Positions 1-13,500 of a stretch of 64,000 nucleotides of DNA are shown piece by piece. The notes under the pieces are model-generated. The model had not been told where the DNA came from and did no database searches. It was given only the letters and a program-made list of their open reading frames with translations. The stretch is taken from contig OZ234496.1 in assembly GCA_965153455.1 (NCBI GenBank), forward strand, positions 16,236,304 to 16,300,303, read 5' to 3'. The stretch is from Sphagnum compactum (lineage: Eukaryota; Bryophyta; Sphagnopsida; Sphagnales). Numbering within the stretch: position 1 is the stretch's first letter; each line of letters begins with the position of its first letter. A program made the position numbers and the translations under genes.

Positions 1-70
1 ACATAAGAGGAATTTCAGTTCATCATTGTGTCTTGTGGGACCATGCTCCATTGCAGAGGGCAACACTCAC

Positions 71-3000
71 CTGCAGGCATGCAATTTTGAACTCATGTGG
101 AGTTCTTCGGATCACTGAAAACACATCCATCGCCCCAGAAAGCAAGTGAGCAACATAAGTTGAAGAAGAAAAGCTTGGCCAATGTCTCAAGCAAAGGAAG
201 AATAATAAACCAGAGGCAAAGAGGTGAGGCAAGATTTGCATCTTTTTGATTTGTCACTCCACCACAAAAATTCAGAAGAAAACATCAAAGAAAAACCCAA
301 AAAACTCAAGTATGAGGAAGAGAGACAAATACCACGCAGCCTTGCAACTGACAAAACATGTAAAGTGTAACTATTGACATGGAGAGTGCACAGTGAAACT
401 GGTTTCACAAAAACCAAAAACTACAAGCCTTGGGCCTGTCAGAACAGTGCTGCTACTCCACACCTCTTCACTACCTCCAGAGATGACACAGACACTATCC
501 TGGCTATTTTACAACATCCAAGGAAACACTGTTGAAAATGCAGTCAGAAAAGATCAGCATAGGGTTTTTTGTGACAAGGAAACAGTATGGCATTTGTATG
601 ATTGACACTGGGACACTTGTAGCGCAAACCTGCAGACAAATATTTAAAGAAAATGTCAACAGACCTTCACGGTAGAGGGAGGGAAAAAGTCCATCAGGTG
701 AGATAACCACTGGTCCATTTGGAAGTGTCTCACCATCCTGTAAAAGCACAGGACCAGCAGATATTATACACATGAACCAGCATAGGTATAGACAAAACTA
801 GATATTTCCAGAAACAATCAACCTTGTGAACTTAATCTACACCATTCAGCACCTTCTGAAGGGAAAGAGGCTGTAATGGGGTGGGGAACAACTGCAACCT
901 TATGATAACACAAGTGATTACATACTGCACACAAAGGAAGGTCACCTGCTTGACACTAAACAAAAACTGCCGAGTAAGATCTGCCTGAGAGATTGCACGT
1001 GCACTTAGAAATAGTAGCTCATATCCATTCTCCTGCAGCCAAGCAATATCTGGTGTCACCTGAAGTCCAGCTTCTTTACTTTGAAACTAGTCATTTGAAC
1101 CAGAGAAGATGGTCTTGGTAAGATGAGTAATCAACAGCGCCAGAACCAGGTGTCAATCTGAGGGTGATTTCACAGCACCTTAATAGAAGAGAAAAGACGA
1201 GCCACTCCAGACTGTGTCCAATCCTTTCCAACCAAGGGCATCACCTGACCCAACACATCTGACCTGCACCCGAACAATTAGGATAAGGATCAGCCATCCA
1301 CCCATCAAGCTGCCTCTTAGCAAATAACATCTACACAGGACAGGATTGGCGTAGCTGTTGACATCCACGTCCATCTTGCCGGTCATCTTTTGGTCAAGCA
1401 TCAGTGACAGGTCTCAGAAGTCGAGATATAGAAGAACTCACTTTGTGATGGTCCCATCCACATCTGAAATTACAATGCGAGTGTTCCATTTCCAAAGGTA
1501 CACCTTGGCATCCACCTGTGGGAGATATATTTTCACACTATTAGCATCTTCATTCTTCCAAACCACAGCTTTGTAGTTGTAGCACACAAATGCAAAGCTG
1601 GCAGTCACAGCCCTCTATACATTGGCAGGGACAGCAGAGTTGCAAATTCCAAACCTCTAGTAAGCAGGTACAAGCTTTATCTTTCTCATTTACACTGGTT
1701 TAACAATTATAGACAAATGAGGAGAAAGAGGCAGGTGCAGATGTTGTTACCAACCTGCTGTTTACCAAGCATACGGGTAAAAAATGTGAATGTGATCCTA
1801 TTACTGCCCTCCTTGAGATTCATCTGAGCTAACATCTGTGAAGTAGGAATGATAGTCCGCACTTTGTTTTTGCGGGGACGTTCATAATACCCATTTTGTA
1901 GATGTGAGTTGTTCACAAAGGGACTCTGCACTGCTGTCCCTGCTATTTCTAAGAAGGCATCTCTGGAAGCCAAAGAATTGGCAGCAATGCCCTGTTCAGG
2001 AGTTTTTGGGCGACGCAATGGGAAAGGCCAGAGCTTCCAACCCCCAGTAGCTGTGGGGACTAGTGTGCCCACAGCTTGACTCTTTGCCACTGGTTCAGGG
2101 CGCTCCACTGAAATTGCACTATCTGTCACAGGCATGATAACCTGCCCAAAAGCAAGGATTCCAAGAACTATTTGAGCAGCCACATTCCAAGGATAGTACT
2201 GTCCTCCCACACGAATTATAAGTTTATCATTTGCCATGATGGATGCTGAAGAGTTTTTGAACTCATGAAGTGACACCCTTGCTGAGGTGAATGCCTCAGC
2301 AGCCTCCTCCATTCCCATGTGCTCCTTTAGAAGATGCCTACACAGGGAGAGTTCAACTCCTGCAGGTATCCTATGCCCAAAATGTTAGACTGAGCAATGA
2401 ATTGAAACCAACCATAAAACCAGTCCTTACTTTACAACAAGCATGTCTTCTTCAGCAGAAGAGTCATGACTGAAAAGGAGGAACCGGATGACTGAAGACA
2501 AAGACAGAGTTCACAGCCTGCAAGGAACCTCAAATTAGAAACCAGCCCAGACAACAAACATAAGTAAGACAGAGACAAACCAGTTTCAGTAGCTGTGTCC
2601 ACTCCATCTGGCTCAGCACCATCTTCACTGGATGATTCATCCTTGGATCTACCTGAACCCACTGGACTTCTAACACCCTTCTTCTCTATATTTTCCATGA
2701 AACCCTCTAGTTGCTCATGTGTGCCTTCAGCTGGACTCCTGACATAGTTCTCCAAAGAGGAGTCTCTCCTGCCTGCACTTCTCTGAGTGTGTCGCAGTGG
2801 CTCCGAACCAACAGAGCGGCTCAGAGCACTCTGTATATCAGAAATATCTCTGTCAACAGATTCAAACATCAAACCTGGCAAGGACTCAGAGAGAGGTCGA
2901 TCTTTGGCAACCACATACAGCTCATCTCGGGCTAAATTCTCAACAGTCACTGGGATACCTATTGGATCACTCTGTCTCCTCAATGTTTCCAGATCTACAT

Positions 3001-6000
3001 CTGCATCCACCACATTTGCGCGATCCTCATCATCTTCCTCCTCACTACTGTTAGCTTCAAAGTAAATGCTTGTCCTGCTTGCCGACCCAACGTCATTGTA
3101 TGATAATGGGTTCTCAATCTCATCATCTGACTCGTTTTCCCCATGTGATGTGATCCCCAAATGATCTATCTCCCCAACTGCAACTTTTCCATGACCCTCT
3201 TCTTCTTCCTGCTCACTGTTGTAAGCTTCAAAGTAAATGCTGTTCCTGCTTGCTGCCCCTGTGCCCCTGTATGACAAAGGCTTCTCAAGCTCACCCTCTG
3301 ATCTGTTTAGTTCATTTGTTTTGGTCACCACTTCATCCATCTCCCTAGTTTCAGGAATTGCTTTAACTGCTTTGACTATTTCCAAAACCTCGGCTCTGAC
3401 TGGCATTGTGTGTGCTACCTGCACCACATTGATTTGAGTGTCATGTGCAACATCCTGCATGGGACTTGCTTGCAGAAGTGCTAGATTTCTGTGCAGCAGT
3501 TCAGTGCTGGAAGATCCCACTCCAGTTGCCATGATCTCATCCTGAACAGGACTGAAGGTAGGGACCCTATGCTCTGAAATGCTTCCTTGTAGGTCACTGT
3601 CATCTACAGCATTGCCCTCCTTGTTTGAAGGTTTCTCTTCATCAAAGAAAAGCACTGGGGCAGCACTGGTGCTGTCTTCTATACTGCAGGGACGCATAGG
3701 ATCTACAGGAGCCATTACAAATGAGCCAGCACCACTTAGCAGCACAACTTCTGCAGCAGAATTTGAAGACCATTCTTTATCAGGACCAACAAGGTCTTCA
3801 ACTGATAAGACTGCCAGATCTTTCAGAAATGTGTTCTCTGCAACCACTTTCTGTTCATGTAGCCTGTGTCCTGTGGTCACGGAATCCACAGCCACTGGAA
3901 ATGACACCCTTCTTGTGCATTCATGGGGTGACACCACCTCCTGTGAGAGGGTAGACACTGAGGCAGCATCCTGACTCACCTCATCTTGAAGTCTGTCTAG
4001 AAGGTTGAACATTTTTAACATACTTGATGATCCTTCCACCTCCTCCATTAACACCGCACTTGTAGTTGTTGCTCCAAGACACAGACCTGACAGCTTCTCC
4101 TTCATGCTCATACTTGAAGCACACACACTTCCACTATCATTATTTTTGGCATTACTTCTTTCTCCTTGCAGACCTGTCTCTCCACTGTCCTGCAATGCGT
4201 CTTCATCTGTAACAATCTCAGGCCCCTTCTCAACTGCAGCTATGTCAATACCTACAAAAGATGGGCAATCAGCAGTTGTAGCACAATCAGCATCAGTGGA
4301 GCTTGGCTCCGACAGCCCAGAATTACCACAGTTATCAGCAGCCTCAGTTCTACTGCCTTCACCTCCTTGCAAGTGAAGTGAAGAGCTCAGTGTTGAGTAT
4401 TTATTTGCTGGTACATCAGTTCTTTCATTTATAACAGGCTCTTCTTCTGGTCCCATTGTCTCTGCTGTAAGTGAATCTGAAGTCTTTGACTTGCTATTAC
4501 TCACAGCTGCCATATGCTGGGAATTCAATGAGGAGCTTACTGCGGTTGCTTGGGAATTGTTTGCTGTCCCTTGTCCACCTTTTCCTCCACTGCCGTAACC
4601 CCATGAGTTATCTAGCAGGTCAGAAACAATTTCCGCTGTTTGCAGAGAGGAGACTCTCTCCAAAGCACAGTCTGGACCTGCCAAAGGTCTCTCTCTTCCA
4701 TATCCTCGGAACACAATACCAAGTATAGATCTCCTGGCTAAGTTCTCTGCCTCCTTGCCTTCAGATTTTTGAATAGTAGTTGAAGATTCAACCCCTAGTG
4801 TGGACTCCTCGCTGTTCTCTTCCTCTGCCCCCTTGGGCTGAGACTTTTGAACTGCATTTGAAGATCCAACCTCTGGTGTGAACTCCTCTCTCTTCTCTTC
4901 CTGGTTTTCCTCTTCTTCTGGACCCCTATTTTTCATTTTCTGCTCAGCCAAACCCTCTTTATTCCTCATAGCCACTGTAAAAGATTGCTTGGTGCTGTTT
5001 ACCACAACTTCTTCAGTGGACACCCGTGAATCATCCTCCCTCAGCATCTTATTGGCCTCCTTCATGGTGGAGCTTCGAACATCAATGCTTGTAGAAGAAT
5101 GTGTATCAGCATCAGGTGCATGTGATGAAGCCTGCATGTTGTCCTCACCAGCCTGATTAGTTGTTCCTTTGACCTCTTTAGTCTCCTTTTTCTCAACTTG
5201 ATCAGAGCTCTGTTTAGGAAGACTAGGTGTAGCCCTCCAGTTCCACCATATCCATGGCTTTCTTTCTGATTGTTCAGTCACATCTGCTTTCTTCTGTGCT
5301 AGTTTTGAGAGTTCTTGAGAGTCCATGTTCTTGTCCAAGGCAGCAGGTGTTGAGTTTGAGGGCAGGCTTTGATTGTGCCCTGCTATCTTTGGCAAGCTTC
5401 TCAATGAACCCCCAGGCTTAATCCTCCTGTCCACACCTCGCCTGGTCTGGTGAGATTTTGTACAGAGAGGTGAAGTTCGTAAGACTGCAGCCGCCTTCTC
5501 TGTGGCATCCCGCCATGCCATTTCTCGTGCAACTGCAGCCTTCAGTGATGGGCTTGGATCACCCTCCTCTATAGAAGATGTTGGATTCTCCTCTGAAGGC
5601 ACTGACACAACAGGTTCATTGGCATGCCCAATTTCTGTGGTCTCCTTAAATTGTATTGACCCTTCCATCACATCCAAAGACCTTGTATCATCTGGGTTGG
5701 GTTCAATCTCAGAAGAGATCTGCATCTTCTCTAAAGTGCTGTCCTGAAGGCCAGGAAGTGGATCTCCCAAGCTACCATTGCTTGGAGCTGAGTAGTGGAC
5801 CTCAGACCCTGCTACTTCTACTTGTAGAGCTTCTCGTTCAGCTGTTGATGGTAAGACCCTACATTCAGGTAACTCCTCCCCAGCCCCTTGCATCATCTCA
5901 CCATTCTCTCCAGACAGACTCCCAAATGCAATGCCATCTGGCACACAATCTGCATCATATTTATCATTTTCATTCTCTGATGGTTCTACATGGCCACTCT

Positions 6001-7779
6001 TGCTTGTGTGCTCAACAACCTCTGTCGGTTTGCTTAAGGTCCTTGCACCATTCCAGTCTTTCTTTTCCTTATGCTCCTCAGACACCTCATGTTCAGTCTC
6101 CACTAAAAGATCTGAACATTCTGGTCTTGTGTGAGGGCTATTCAGTGGGTCAAATGTTTCATTGCGTTGTGGGGCAGAAACTGTAGGATCAGCCTCAGAA
6201 GGCCATTGGTCTCGCTGAGCAAGTTCAGAGTGAACAACACCTAATTCCTCATTACAGGGTGCCTCCAGAATCACTCCTCCATCAGCACTGGCAATCGTTA
6301 TGCCTGAAGGACCATTCAAATTGTATCCTGATCCGTTTCTGAGAATCTCCACCTTTGGCAAAGTTTCAACCAACCGAGAATCAAGTGAATTTGAACCCTG
6401 CAATGAGGACCCTGTGACCTCTCGAATAAAATGGACCACTGGCAAAGCCCGGTTGCTGTTCCTTGAAAGACTGCTAGGAGGTTGTACAGTAGCAACCTTT
6501 TCCAGAGCTGACAATGCAGCATTTGCAACAAGCGAACCAGCAGGTCCTGATTCACAGAACGGATCAAGGCCTATTGCATGGTTAAGGAGTGCATGGATGG
6601 TTTTTTGACCTTCTGCTGTGTTCACATGCCTTGCAGATCCTCTTGCAGTAGAAAGAAGCTCATCAGACACTTGACCCTTGTCAGACTGACCATTGGCAAC
6701 TCCATGTTCATCCCTGCTTGAACTCCCATCAGGAGCACCATCTTCAACATCAATTCCTGTATCAGAAGCTACTTCATCCTGATGGGGTGAAGCAAGAACT
6801 GTTTCTGAAACCTCATATTGGGATGCTGGAACCTGTACAGAATTCAGTGATTAAATAAAGATTGAAATGGACACAACTTTTCCTAACTTGGAGATCCAAC
6901 AGTCTGAGGCTCTGTTGCTTGAAGAGGCTGTGACATCAGAGGTACTGGAATAACAACAATCAGGACTACTATGAGAATGGCAAATAGTTGAGGTGACATG
7001 CCAGGAAGGTTTCAGAAAGGCTTTAGATCAGTAAATCAAATCATCTCAGCCTCAGTCACATTGCATTGGACTATCCATGACTGTTGGATATCTCAAGATG
7101 AGCAAGATGCAAGCACAAGGTTGGAACATGTGACGAAAAACATCTCATTGATGAACTGTACTGGCAAACTATGGTTGAGACCTGATCTTCTCTCACCAAA
7201 GAAGAACAAAAGACTTCAACTCTCATTGCCAGTAAACCATAAGACAAATCCATAATATGTTAACATCCTTCAACTCACCTCATGAACAAGAACTGAGGAC
7301 AAATCTCTGCTCTCCAATGTTAATTCCAGATTCTCCTTTTTCTCACCCCTGCTGCAGGGTTTTTCAGCAACCTCTTGTGACCCCTCAATTTCCACCTTGG
7401 CCTGAACATTATAATCTGGCTTCACTGCTTCAACAGCCAGTGTCTCAACCACAATATCATCTCCTGATGATGCTGCACTAGGTGGTGACAAAATCGATAC
7501 TTCAGTGTCTGAGTCTGCATCTTTGAGAAAGTAAGCTTCTCCTGTGGCATCTAAGTACATATGGAAATTGACATCATTACCATTGACTGCCACATCGACA
7601 ACCTTCTCCCTTCGCTTGAGGACACCTTGGAACTTCCCAAACTTCACATACCATGGTGTGCTCTTGAAGGTGCCATCCTCTTGTTCAACCACAATGATAT
7701 CAACTGCACCTCCAAAGGGATGAAAAGGACCTGCAACTGTATACACTCCCTGTGATATGTACCTTCCTACAGTATACAT
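71..7779 (-). CDS. PAH: Lipin-type phosphatidate phosphatase (PAH), 3' end cut by window edge
   Basis: Mg-dependent phosphatidate phosphatase, converting phosphatidate to diacylglycerol at the ER for glycerolipid synthesis. Coding exons that join in phase: 7779-7279, 6832-2581, 2359-1755, 1515-1442, 1263-1179, 1032-946, 737-665, 114-71; the last coding exons lie left of base 1. Total visible 5,721 nt, 1,907 residues. The N-LIP domain starts at residue 1 ([20 protein letters not shown]) and covers about 100 residues. A plant-PAH block ([30 protein letters not shown]) is in exon 3. The catalytic C-LIP/LNS2 domain has the haloacid dehalogenase motif DVDGT (Asp about 1804 and 1806), then [25 protein letters not shown] and [13 protein letters not shown]. 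Arabidopsis PAH1 and PAH2 are about 900-930 residues; the excess here is one 4.25-kb acidic, low-complexity exon. The ATG at 7779 opens the conserved N-LIP. No frameshift or stop was found. Confidence 0.95.
2581..6832 (-). other. Giant acidic middle exon of the PAH gene
   Basis: A single 4,252-bp exon encodes about 1,417 residues between the N-LIP and catalytic domains. It is rich in Glu, Ser, Asp and Asn and looks disordered. Recognisable points are a Trp-rich patch ([12 protein letters not shown], near 5220-5262) that may match the lipin middle motif, a basic stretch ([12 protein letters not shown], near 5415-5450), and two internal duplications described separately. The acceptor is CTGTACAG before 6832 and the donor is GTTTGT from 2580. 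The frame is open throughout, so this is real coding sequence and not a retained intron. Confidence 0.85.
3030..3300 (-). repeat. Internal protein duplication in PAH middle region
   Basis: Two consecutive segments of the PAH exon encode related peptides. The upstream copy reads [20 protein letters not shown] followed by [11 protein letters not shown]. The downstream copy reads [20 protein letters not shown] followed by [11 protein letters not shown]. The DNA around 3047-3075 and 3220-3250 is also visibly similar (the segment encoding SIYFEA). Period is about 58 codons. Each copy couples a conserved Tyr/Ser core to an acidic run, which looks like a short linear motif that has been copied. Confidence 0.8.
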
Positions 7780-7796
7780 CTTCTACTCTCTCTTGA

Positions 7797-7871
7797 TCAA
7801 AACCCTATCACCCGTCTTCTGCTTCGTTGTTTTCTCACGCACATTGCACATTGCTCTTCAGCATCCGTCAT
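7797..7871 (-). promoter_or_regulatory. Possible short upstream ORF in PAH leader
   Basis: On the gene strand an ATG at 7871 opens a 24-codon frame (starts MTDAEEQCAMCVRK) that stops at 7797, 17 bases before the PAH start codon. It matters only if the transcript starts upstream of 7871 and no 5'-UTR intron removes it, neither of which can be seen here. Confidence 0.3.
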
Positions 7872-8299
7872 GCTCCAGGAAACAGTAGATTCTGTGGAAT
7901 TGTGCCTTCAAAATTTGACATGCTGACTGACTGGACTCTCCATCCAAAGTTGGCCCCCTACTTGTTGGATCACCAGAATTTTCATTGTTAGGGTTCTTCA
8001 GAATCTGCATGAGGTGGTGTAAGGTTCCTACACATGGAAAGGAAGCAACTATACATTTTGTGTAAAGCATCAATATGAACCTGCCACCAAGGCTAAGAGC
8101 CATTACCAATACATTGCCACTAGGTTGAGAAAGACAAAAAACCCCTATATTGCTCACATGCAAACTCGTTCTGCATATAGATTAATCTCAGATCAATCCA
8201 CAGAATGAAAAATTCTAAGGCATCAAAATTCCAATTGCTATGCAAATACACCTTGTGCTTACCGAATGAAGCTTCTCAGCACTTGAGATGATGACCTCT

Positions 8300-8341
8300 G
8301 TCTGTGTGTGTGTGTGTGTCTCTCTCTCTCTCTCTCTCTCG
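8300..8341. repeat. Compound dinucleotide microsatellite (TG)n(TC)n
   Basis: About 9 TG units are followed directly by about 11 TC units, roughly 520 bp upstream of the PAH start codon. On the gene strand it is a GA-then-CA tract. Confidence 0.95.
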
Positions 8342-8515
8342 TAGAAACCCTAAATGCCGATAGAAGCGCAATTGGACTGGCCTTCTGCTGCTTTACAAAG
8401 CTTGCATCTCCATATCTACGAGACAGGAATGCGCATGTAGGTTACGGATTTCTCGAATTTGCTGTACCTCGCTAATGACTGTTGTTGTTGGAGAGAAGCT
8501 TTTCCTTTTGCACCC

Positions 8516-8549
8516 CCTCCTCCTCCTCCTCCTCCTCCTCCTCCTCCTT
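8516..8549. repeat. (TCC)n trinucleotide microsatellite
   Basis: About eleven TCC units in a near-perfect run in the PAH 5' flank. Confidence 0.95.
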
Positions 8550-9000
8550 CCGGTTTTCTTTCAATACCAGCTTCCTAATCTCCGTGTTTTATTTTATAAG
8601 CTAATTTCTCGATTGATCGATCAACTTCCGTAACCGGGACACAAACCTGATCGACAAAAAAAAAATCTGCAGAAAATCTGTGGAATTCGAGGAGGAGCTA
8701 AATGGGGAGCGAAGAAAGCGCGGAAGTAAGTCGGATCCGTCGAGGGCAGCGAGAGCCGCTAGCAGATCGAAAGCGGGCAGGAGGGCAGGCGAAAAACATG
8801 TTTTTGGACAAGCATCTACCCGGAGATTCTTTTGCATATGCCCCGTTCACATTGTTAATATTATTATACCACAAAGATGACGTCTTGGATGTATTTAGGT
8901 CTATAGAGTTCAAGACTCCCTTGCATTATGCCCTTTTCACATTATTGGCCTGTAAGGCAAGAAGGATATTGTGTTTAGATTCATTTTATAGAGTATAGTA

Positions 9001-9680
9001 GCTTAAGGGATTTTTATAGGCCCCTACTAGGGTAATAATAATAGGTCTATTTTAATACCAGGATTTTTGAAAGATGATATATTTTGGCTTTTCTTTAAAC
9101 TTGAGATTACTTATTAGAGTTATGATATCTTGAAGGATTTTGGGTTTCTTTTAGAGGATTTTTTTTTAAGATTATATTTTTGCATGGTGAAATATTTAAA
9201 TTTCCATAATTCTTCTTTTGCCATAAAAAAGATAAAAATTTCCATAATATTCTTCTTTTGCCTTAAAAAAAATAACTTTTTAACGCGAATGGTAAGGCCA
9301 CATTGTGACACACCCCTTTGTTATTATTTATTCTTGTTGTTACATCAAAGGCTGATGACTTCTTGAATGTGTCTAGGAGCAACTCCGTTTGCTTCCTCAC
9401 ATTATTATGCAACAAAGCTAGCTTCTTGGATGTATCTAACCAATGAACTTGACTTCGGAATCTTGCGCAAGTTCGAAAATGGGTGTTTAGAGGTAAGGAA
9501 CAAGGATGAGGCTGTTTACATTTGGATGTGGATGTCAACATCCTATAAATTACCTTTACCAAGCTACTTTTAATTTTAGATGTTTGTGCTTCATGTATTT
9601 TATTTATTTTTAAATATTGAGATACTTGTGTAACGCGAAATCAAGTCGCCATATCCTGTGAACATTCCCTGATACTGGAA
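9001..9680. other. AT-rich intergenic DNA, no gene seen
   Basis: Rich in poly-T/A and short A/T runs with imperfect repeats of a TTCTTCTTTTGCC motif near 9208-9262. Open frames are short and low-complexity. Confidence 0.6.
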
Positions 9681-10500
9681 ATTGAGTTTTTGTTTTCTTG
9701 AGCCGTTTGCTTTTGTGGCGGCTGCCTTTCCATTAATGCTGCATGGGAGTGCATGGGAAGCTTAGCTGGCTGTGTGTGGGATGCTGTACAGGGAAATTCA
9801 AATGGCGGTTGCTACTGAATAGGCATGGAGGCCGATTGGCGGCGCCGAATTATGAGGGATGGAACTACCATTATGGGCAGAGTCGGTTTGGAGCTGTAAC
9901 GGAGGTCTGGGGAGAAGAGTGTGAGGAATGGACGGTTGGTGGAGGGGTGAAAAAGATCAGGAAGTCGGATTGGAGGGGGGAATTTTTGGGCAACAGGAAG
10001 AGGAGAAGAGTAGAGAGGTGGAAGTAAAGGATCTTGGTAAGAGACAGTGAGGAGATGTTCGGTTAGTTGCAGGAGAGCTTGGCTGAATGCTAGAATTTTT
10101 CGCTGCGCCTGGTAATTGACCAAGCTGCTGTAGAGGAATGAGAGAGAGAGAGAGAGATCAGACAGAACTAGGAATGTGGTGGTTTGTGAACTTCTGAAGG
10201 AAGTCAGGCTTGTGCTTTCGAGCGATGTATATAGTCTGTAATGAAAGAGTTTCCTTGGCTGGCAATTGTGTGAGTGGGCGAGGCAGGAGACGGATGATGT
10301 GAAATCTGCCCTGTTGTTGTGTGGAAGCAAAGCACTTGTTCATCTCTGGTCTTGTAATGTGCGTCTGTGAGAGTCAGTAGGCAGTTAGCGTGCTGTGTGA
10401 TGATCAGAGGTTTGAGTTGTGTGTAGAAGATCAGGAGAACATGGACGCTTGGGGTCGCGCAGGCAGTCAGTGTACTGTGTGATTTCGGACTCTCTTTTTT
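9681..10500. other. GC-richer patch of unknown nature
   Basis: Base composition differs from the AT-rich DNA on both sides: purine-rich on the plus strand, with a (GA)n run at 10139-10157. A 94-codon plus frame (9743-10027) and a 172-codon minus frame (10330-9812) overlap. The minus frame is simply the Ser/Pro/Leu-rich complement of purine-rich DNA. I recognise no family in either. It could be an old promoter, a lost gene or transposon DNA. Confidence 0.35.
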
Positions 10501-13500
10501 TTTGTTACACTTGAATGAAGATTAGTTAAGTAATTGATTACATGTGATGTTCATCTACATCTATATGATAATGTTTACATGAGATGATGACCTTGTGTAT
10601 GCAATATTAGGGAAGGTGACATTTATGTGAAAATGTTCACCTTTTATTTTAAGAGTACCATAAGTTAGAACTTGAGGCTGAATCATAAAATTTGTAACAA
10701 CTTGTGTGATCTTAGGGTGAGGTGGGATTCTCATTATAAATTTGTGTTTTCTTCATTCATTGATTCATTATCAATTTCCATGCATTGAAGGTAACCATTG
10801 CATTTTGACAAAAGCCATTAACACCAAAGGTGGTTAACATCGTGATTTTGATGTGCGCACAAGGCATGATATGAAGGGTGTTAATGTGACGATATCTTAT
10901 CATCATGACTTGGTTTGGACAATGAAAACGTAGAATGTTTAGAATTTTAGGATTATTATGTTGTAGTATTAATATTTCTAATGTTAGGCCTCAAGGTGCT
11001 TGAAGACTATGTCCTTAAATTGGGTTTTTTACCAATATAATATTTCACAAATACATTTAAAATCATTATTTACAAGTTAATTTTTAAATCATTTTAATTT
11101 TTTATGTCAAAATGTTAAGCTAAGTTATCAATAAATGTTAGCTAACCATTTATCATAATAGAAATTAAATAATGGTTATGTCAAAAATGCCTCCTAATAC
11201 CCAATTTGCACCCCTTAAGCATTTGATGACATCCATTGTTTTTATATTTCACATATCTCCAAATGTGACCATTTTTTTAATTAATTAATTATAATAAGGT
11301 GAGCTAATGTGCACCTTGAATATTCCTGGGATATACTAGAAATATTTCATTTGTAAATTACATATATATATATATATATATATATATCACCAAATATATT
11401 TTACATTGTATTATTATGTAAAAATAGTTTTTTTATTTTCCCCAGAAAATTTCATTTTCACATCTTTTTAAGTTTGTTTAAATTTTCATTAAATATTATT
11501 TAAAACATCAATACTATTCATGATGAATATTTTTAAAATATTTCATTTTCATTAGATTCATTTCAAATTATTCCACATTTTTCCATAACATATTTAAAAC
11601 CGAATCATCCAAACCTATTTTTAAATTAACATTATTAGTATCATTTTTGACATTATAACATCAAAATTAAAACATTGGTTACACTTGTAATTTGTTTATT
11701 TGTATCCAATAATTAATGTTGGATGGTTTTCATATTTATAATGAAAACCACCAATTCTAGATTTTTTTTTTAATTTTAAAAAACCATCACAATTCCTTTT
11801 TATTAATTTAGGATCAAAAAAACCACCTAGGGTTTCAATTTTTCAATTTTTCTTTTTAATCAATTTTCAAATGGACAATTTTCACAAAGGTGATGACGAT
11901 CAATTTTCTTAGGCAATTTTTTTGAAATAAGATTATCACAATTAAAATTTTCAAACATCTTGAATTTACACTACATTTTCAATGTTTTAGAAAAAAGGGA
12001 AAATGAAAACAATCATATAAAAATGATCAGAATGAAACACCAGTTTTGTAAAATGAACATATTCTGTAAGCTTTTAGAAAAAACAACATTACTTTTTTAA
12101 ATTTTGGGATCCTACATTTTACCTACCTTTAAACCCCTAAATTAATTCCCCATATCCTTATAGATGAAAATTGTCTTTAAATATCATTTATCACCCTAAG
12201 TGATTCTCATTTTCTGAATTTAAAAAAAAAAACACAATTTTCACTTGGATGAAAATGATGGTGACAATTTTTTATTTAAATGTCACCAAAAATGGTACTT
12301 TGTGGTTTTCAAAGTGAAAATGAACTTGAGAATCAACCTCCATATTGATAACCACCCTACATTAAGAATACCCCATCAAATAAGGATTTATTGTGAAAAG
12401 GTGTCATGAGTGAAAACACAATCAAAGGAACAAAGGGCACCAAGGTAAACGTCTTTTTCTAAGGATTGCACATGACATGTGTCATTTTTGTGTTGGTTTA
12501 TAACTTTAAAATTTGTATTTCAAGTAGCCCTTTAACACTACATTTTAAATATAAATACATTTTGAATACAAATTGATCTTCTACAATGTATATTATGCAT
12601 TCATGCCTTTATCACATATACATGAACAACTTTTGTTGAATGCACATTTTCAAAATCCATAATTTTCAGGGTCAAAAACACTTTTGAGCCTAATGTGCTC
12701 AAATTGATTATAAAAACAATTTTCATCAATTCAAGTTCTTTCACCCTTCCAACTATCGATGTTAAAATCCCCTCCAATTTTTAGAAGGAAAAGTGCACAT
12801 TTTGTATAAAAAAAAGGACGTTTGAAAAAAACAAGGATTATCCACTCTCGAAGTTTGATTGTTTCAAACATGCAAAGAAATTTGATTTATGTCAAGTTTT
12901 GAACATACAAACTTTGCAATGAATGCAAAATGTTCCCAAAAAATTTATCATAATCCAAACTATTGTCTTCACTTGTGATTTTCATACATACAAAAATGTA
13001 GTTTTAAGGAATGCCCACTCATTTGGGTGACTCCTTTGACTATGTTTTTACCCTCCCATGAAATAAACATTCTTGCTTGCATGGATGGAATTACATTGTT
13101 TTCGTAATTATTTTTGTACAAATTCAAGGGCCTACCTCTTTTATTATGTGGGATGAAACCTAAGGAGGAAAACAATGTTTCATCCTACACTTAATTAAAC
13201 TATCCCATTCATATGAAACAATAACATAAACAAATTTGCCACATGATGTGTGATTGAGGTTAGGGAAATTTTAAATGTTTTGAGATTCCTTGTCCTTATG
13301 GATAAATCTGTGGCTGAAAGCACAATTAGGTGGACAATTTGGATCTCATATTTATATATATTTTAATTATAGATAAACATAAATGTAAAGCCGCATTCAA
13401 CATTAATATTTTCAACTTTTTAATTATCCATGTTGAAATAGACTTTAGTTGAAATCATAAGTTATGAATGAGTTCTAAAGAAAAAATCGACTCATACTTG

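Larger units (their letters stand above)
7780..9000 (-). promoter_or_regulatory. PAH upstream region with microsatellites and a telo-box
   Basis: This is the 5' flank of the PAH gene. It contains a compound (TG)n(TC)n tract at 8300-8341 (GA/CA on the gene strand), a plant telo-box motif AAACCCTAA at 8345-8353, and a (TCC)n run at 8516-8549. GC content rises around 8690-8800. The transcription start cannot be placed from sequence alone. Short plus-strand frames here show no family resemblance and are not called. Confidence 0.5.

Noticed and set aside
2711-6608. Many plus-strand frames up to 176 codons opposite the PAH exon
   Set aside because: They are antisense shadows of a long real coding exon; none shows a family motif.
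8601-8998. Plus- and minus-strand frames suggesting a divergent gene partner for PAH
   Set aside because: Short, mutually overlapping frames in the PAH promoter side without conserved motifs.
9812-10330. 172-codon minus-strand open frame and an overlapping 94-codon plus frame
   Set aside because: Both follow from purine-rich DNA: the minus frame is Ser/Leu/Pro-rich with no motif. No homology can be claimed.
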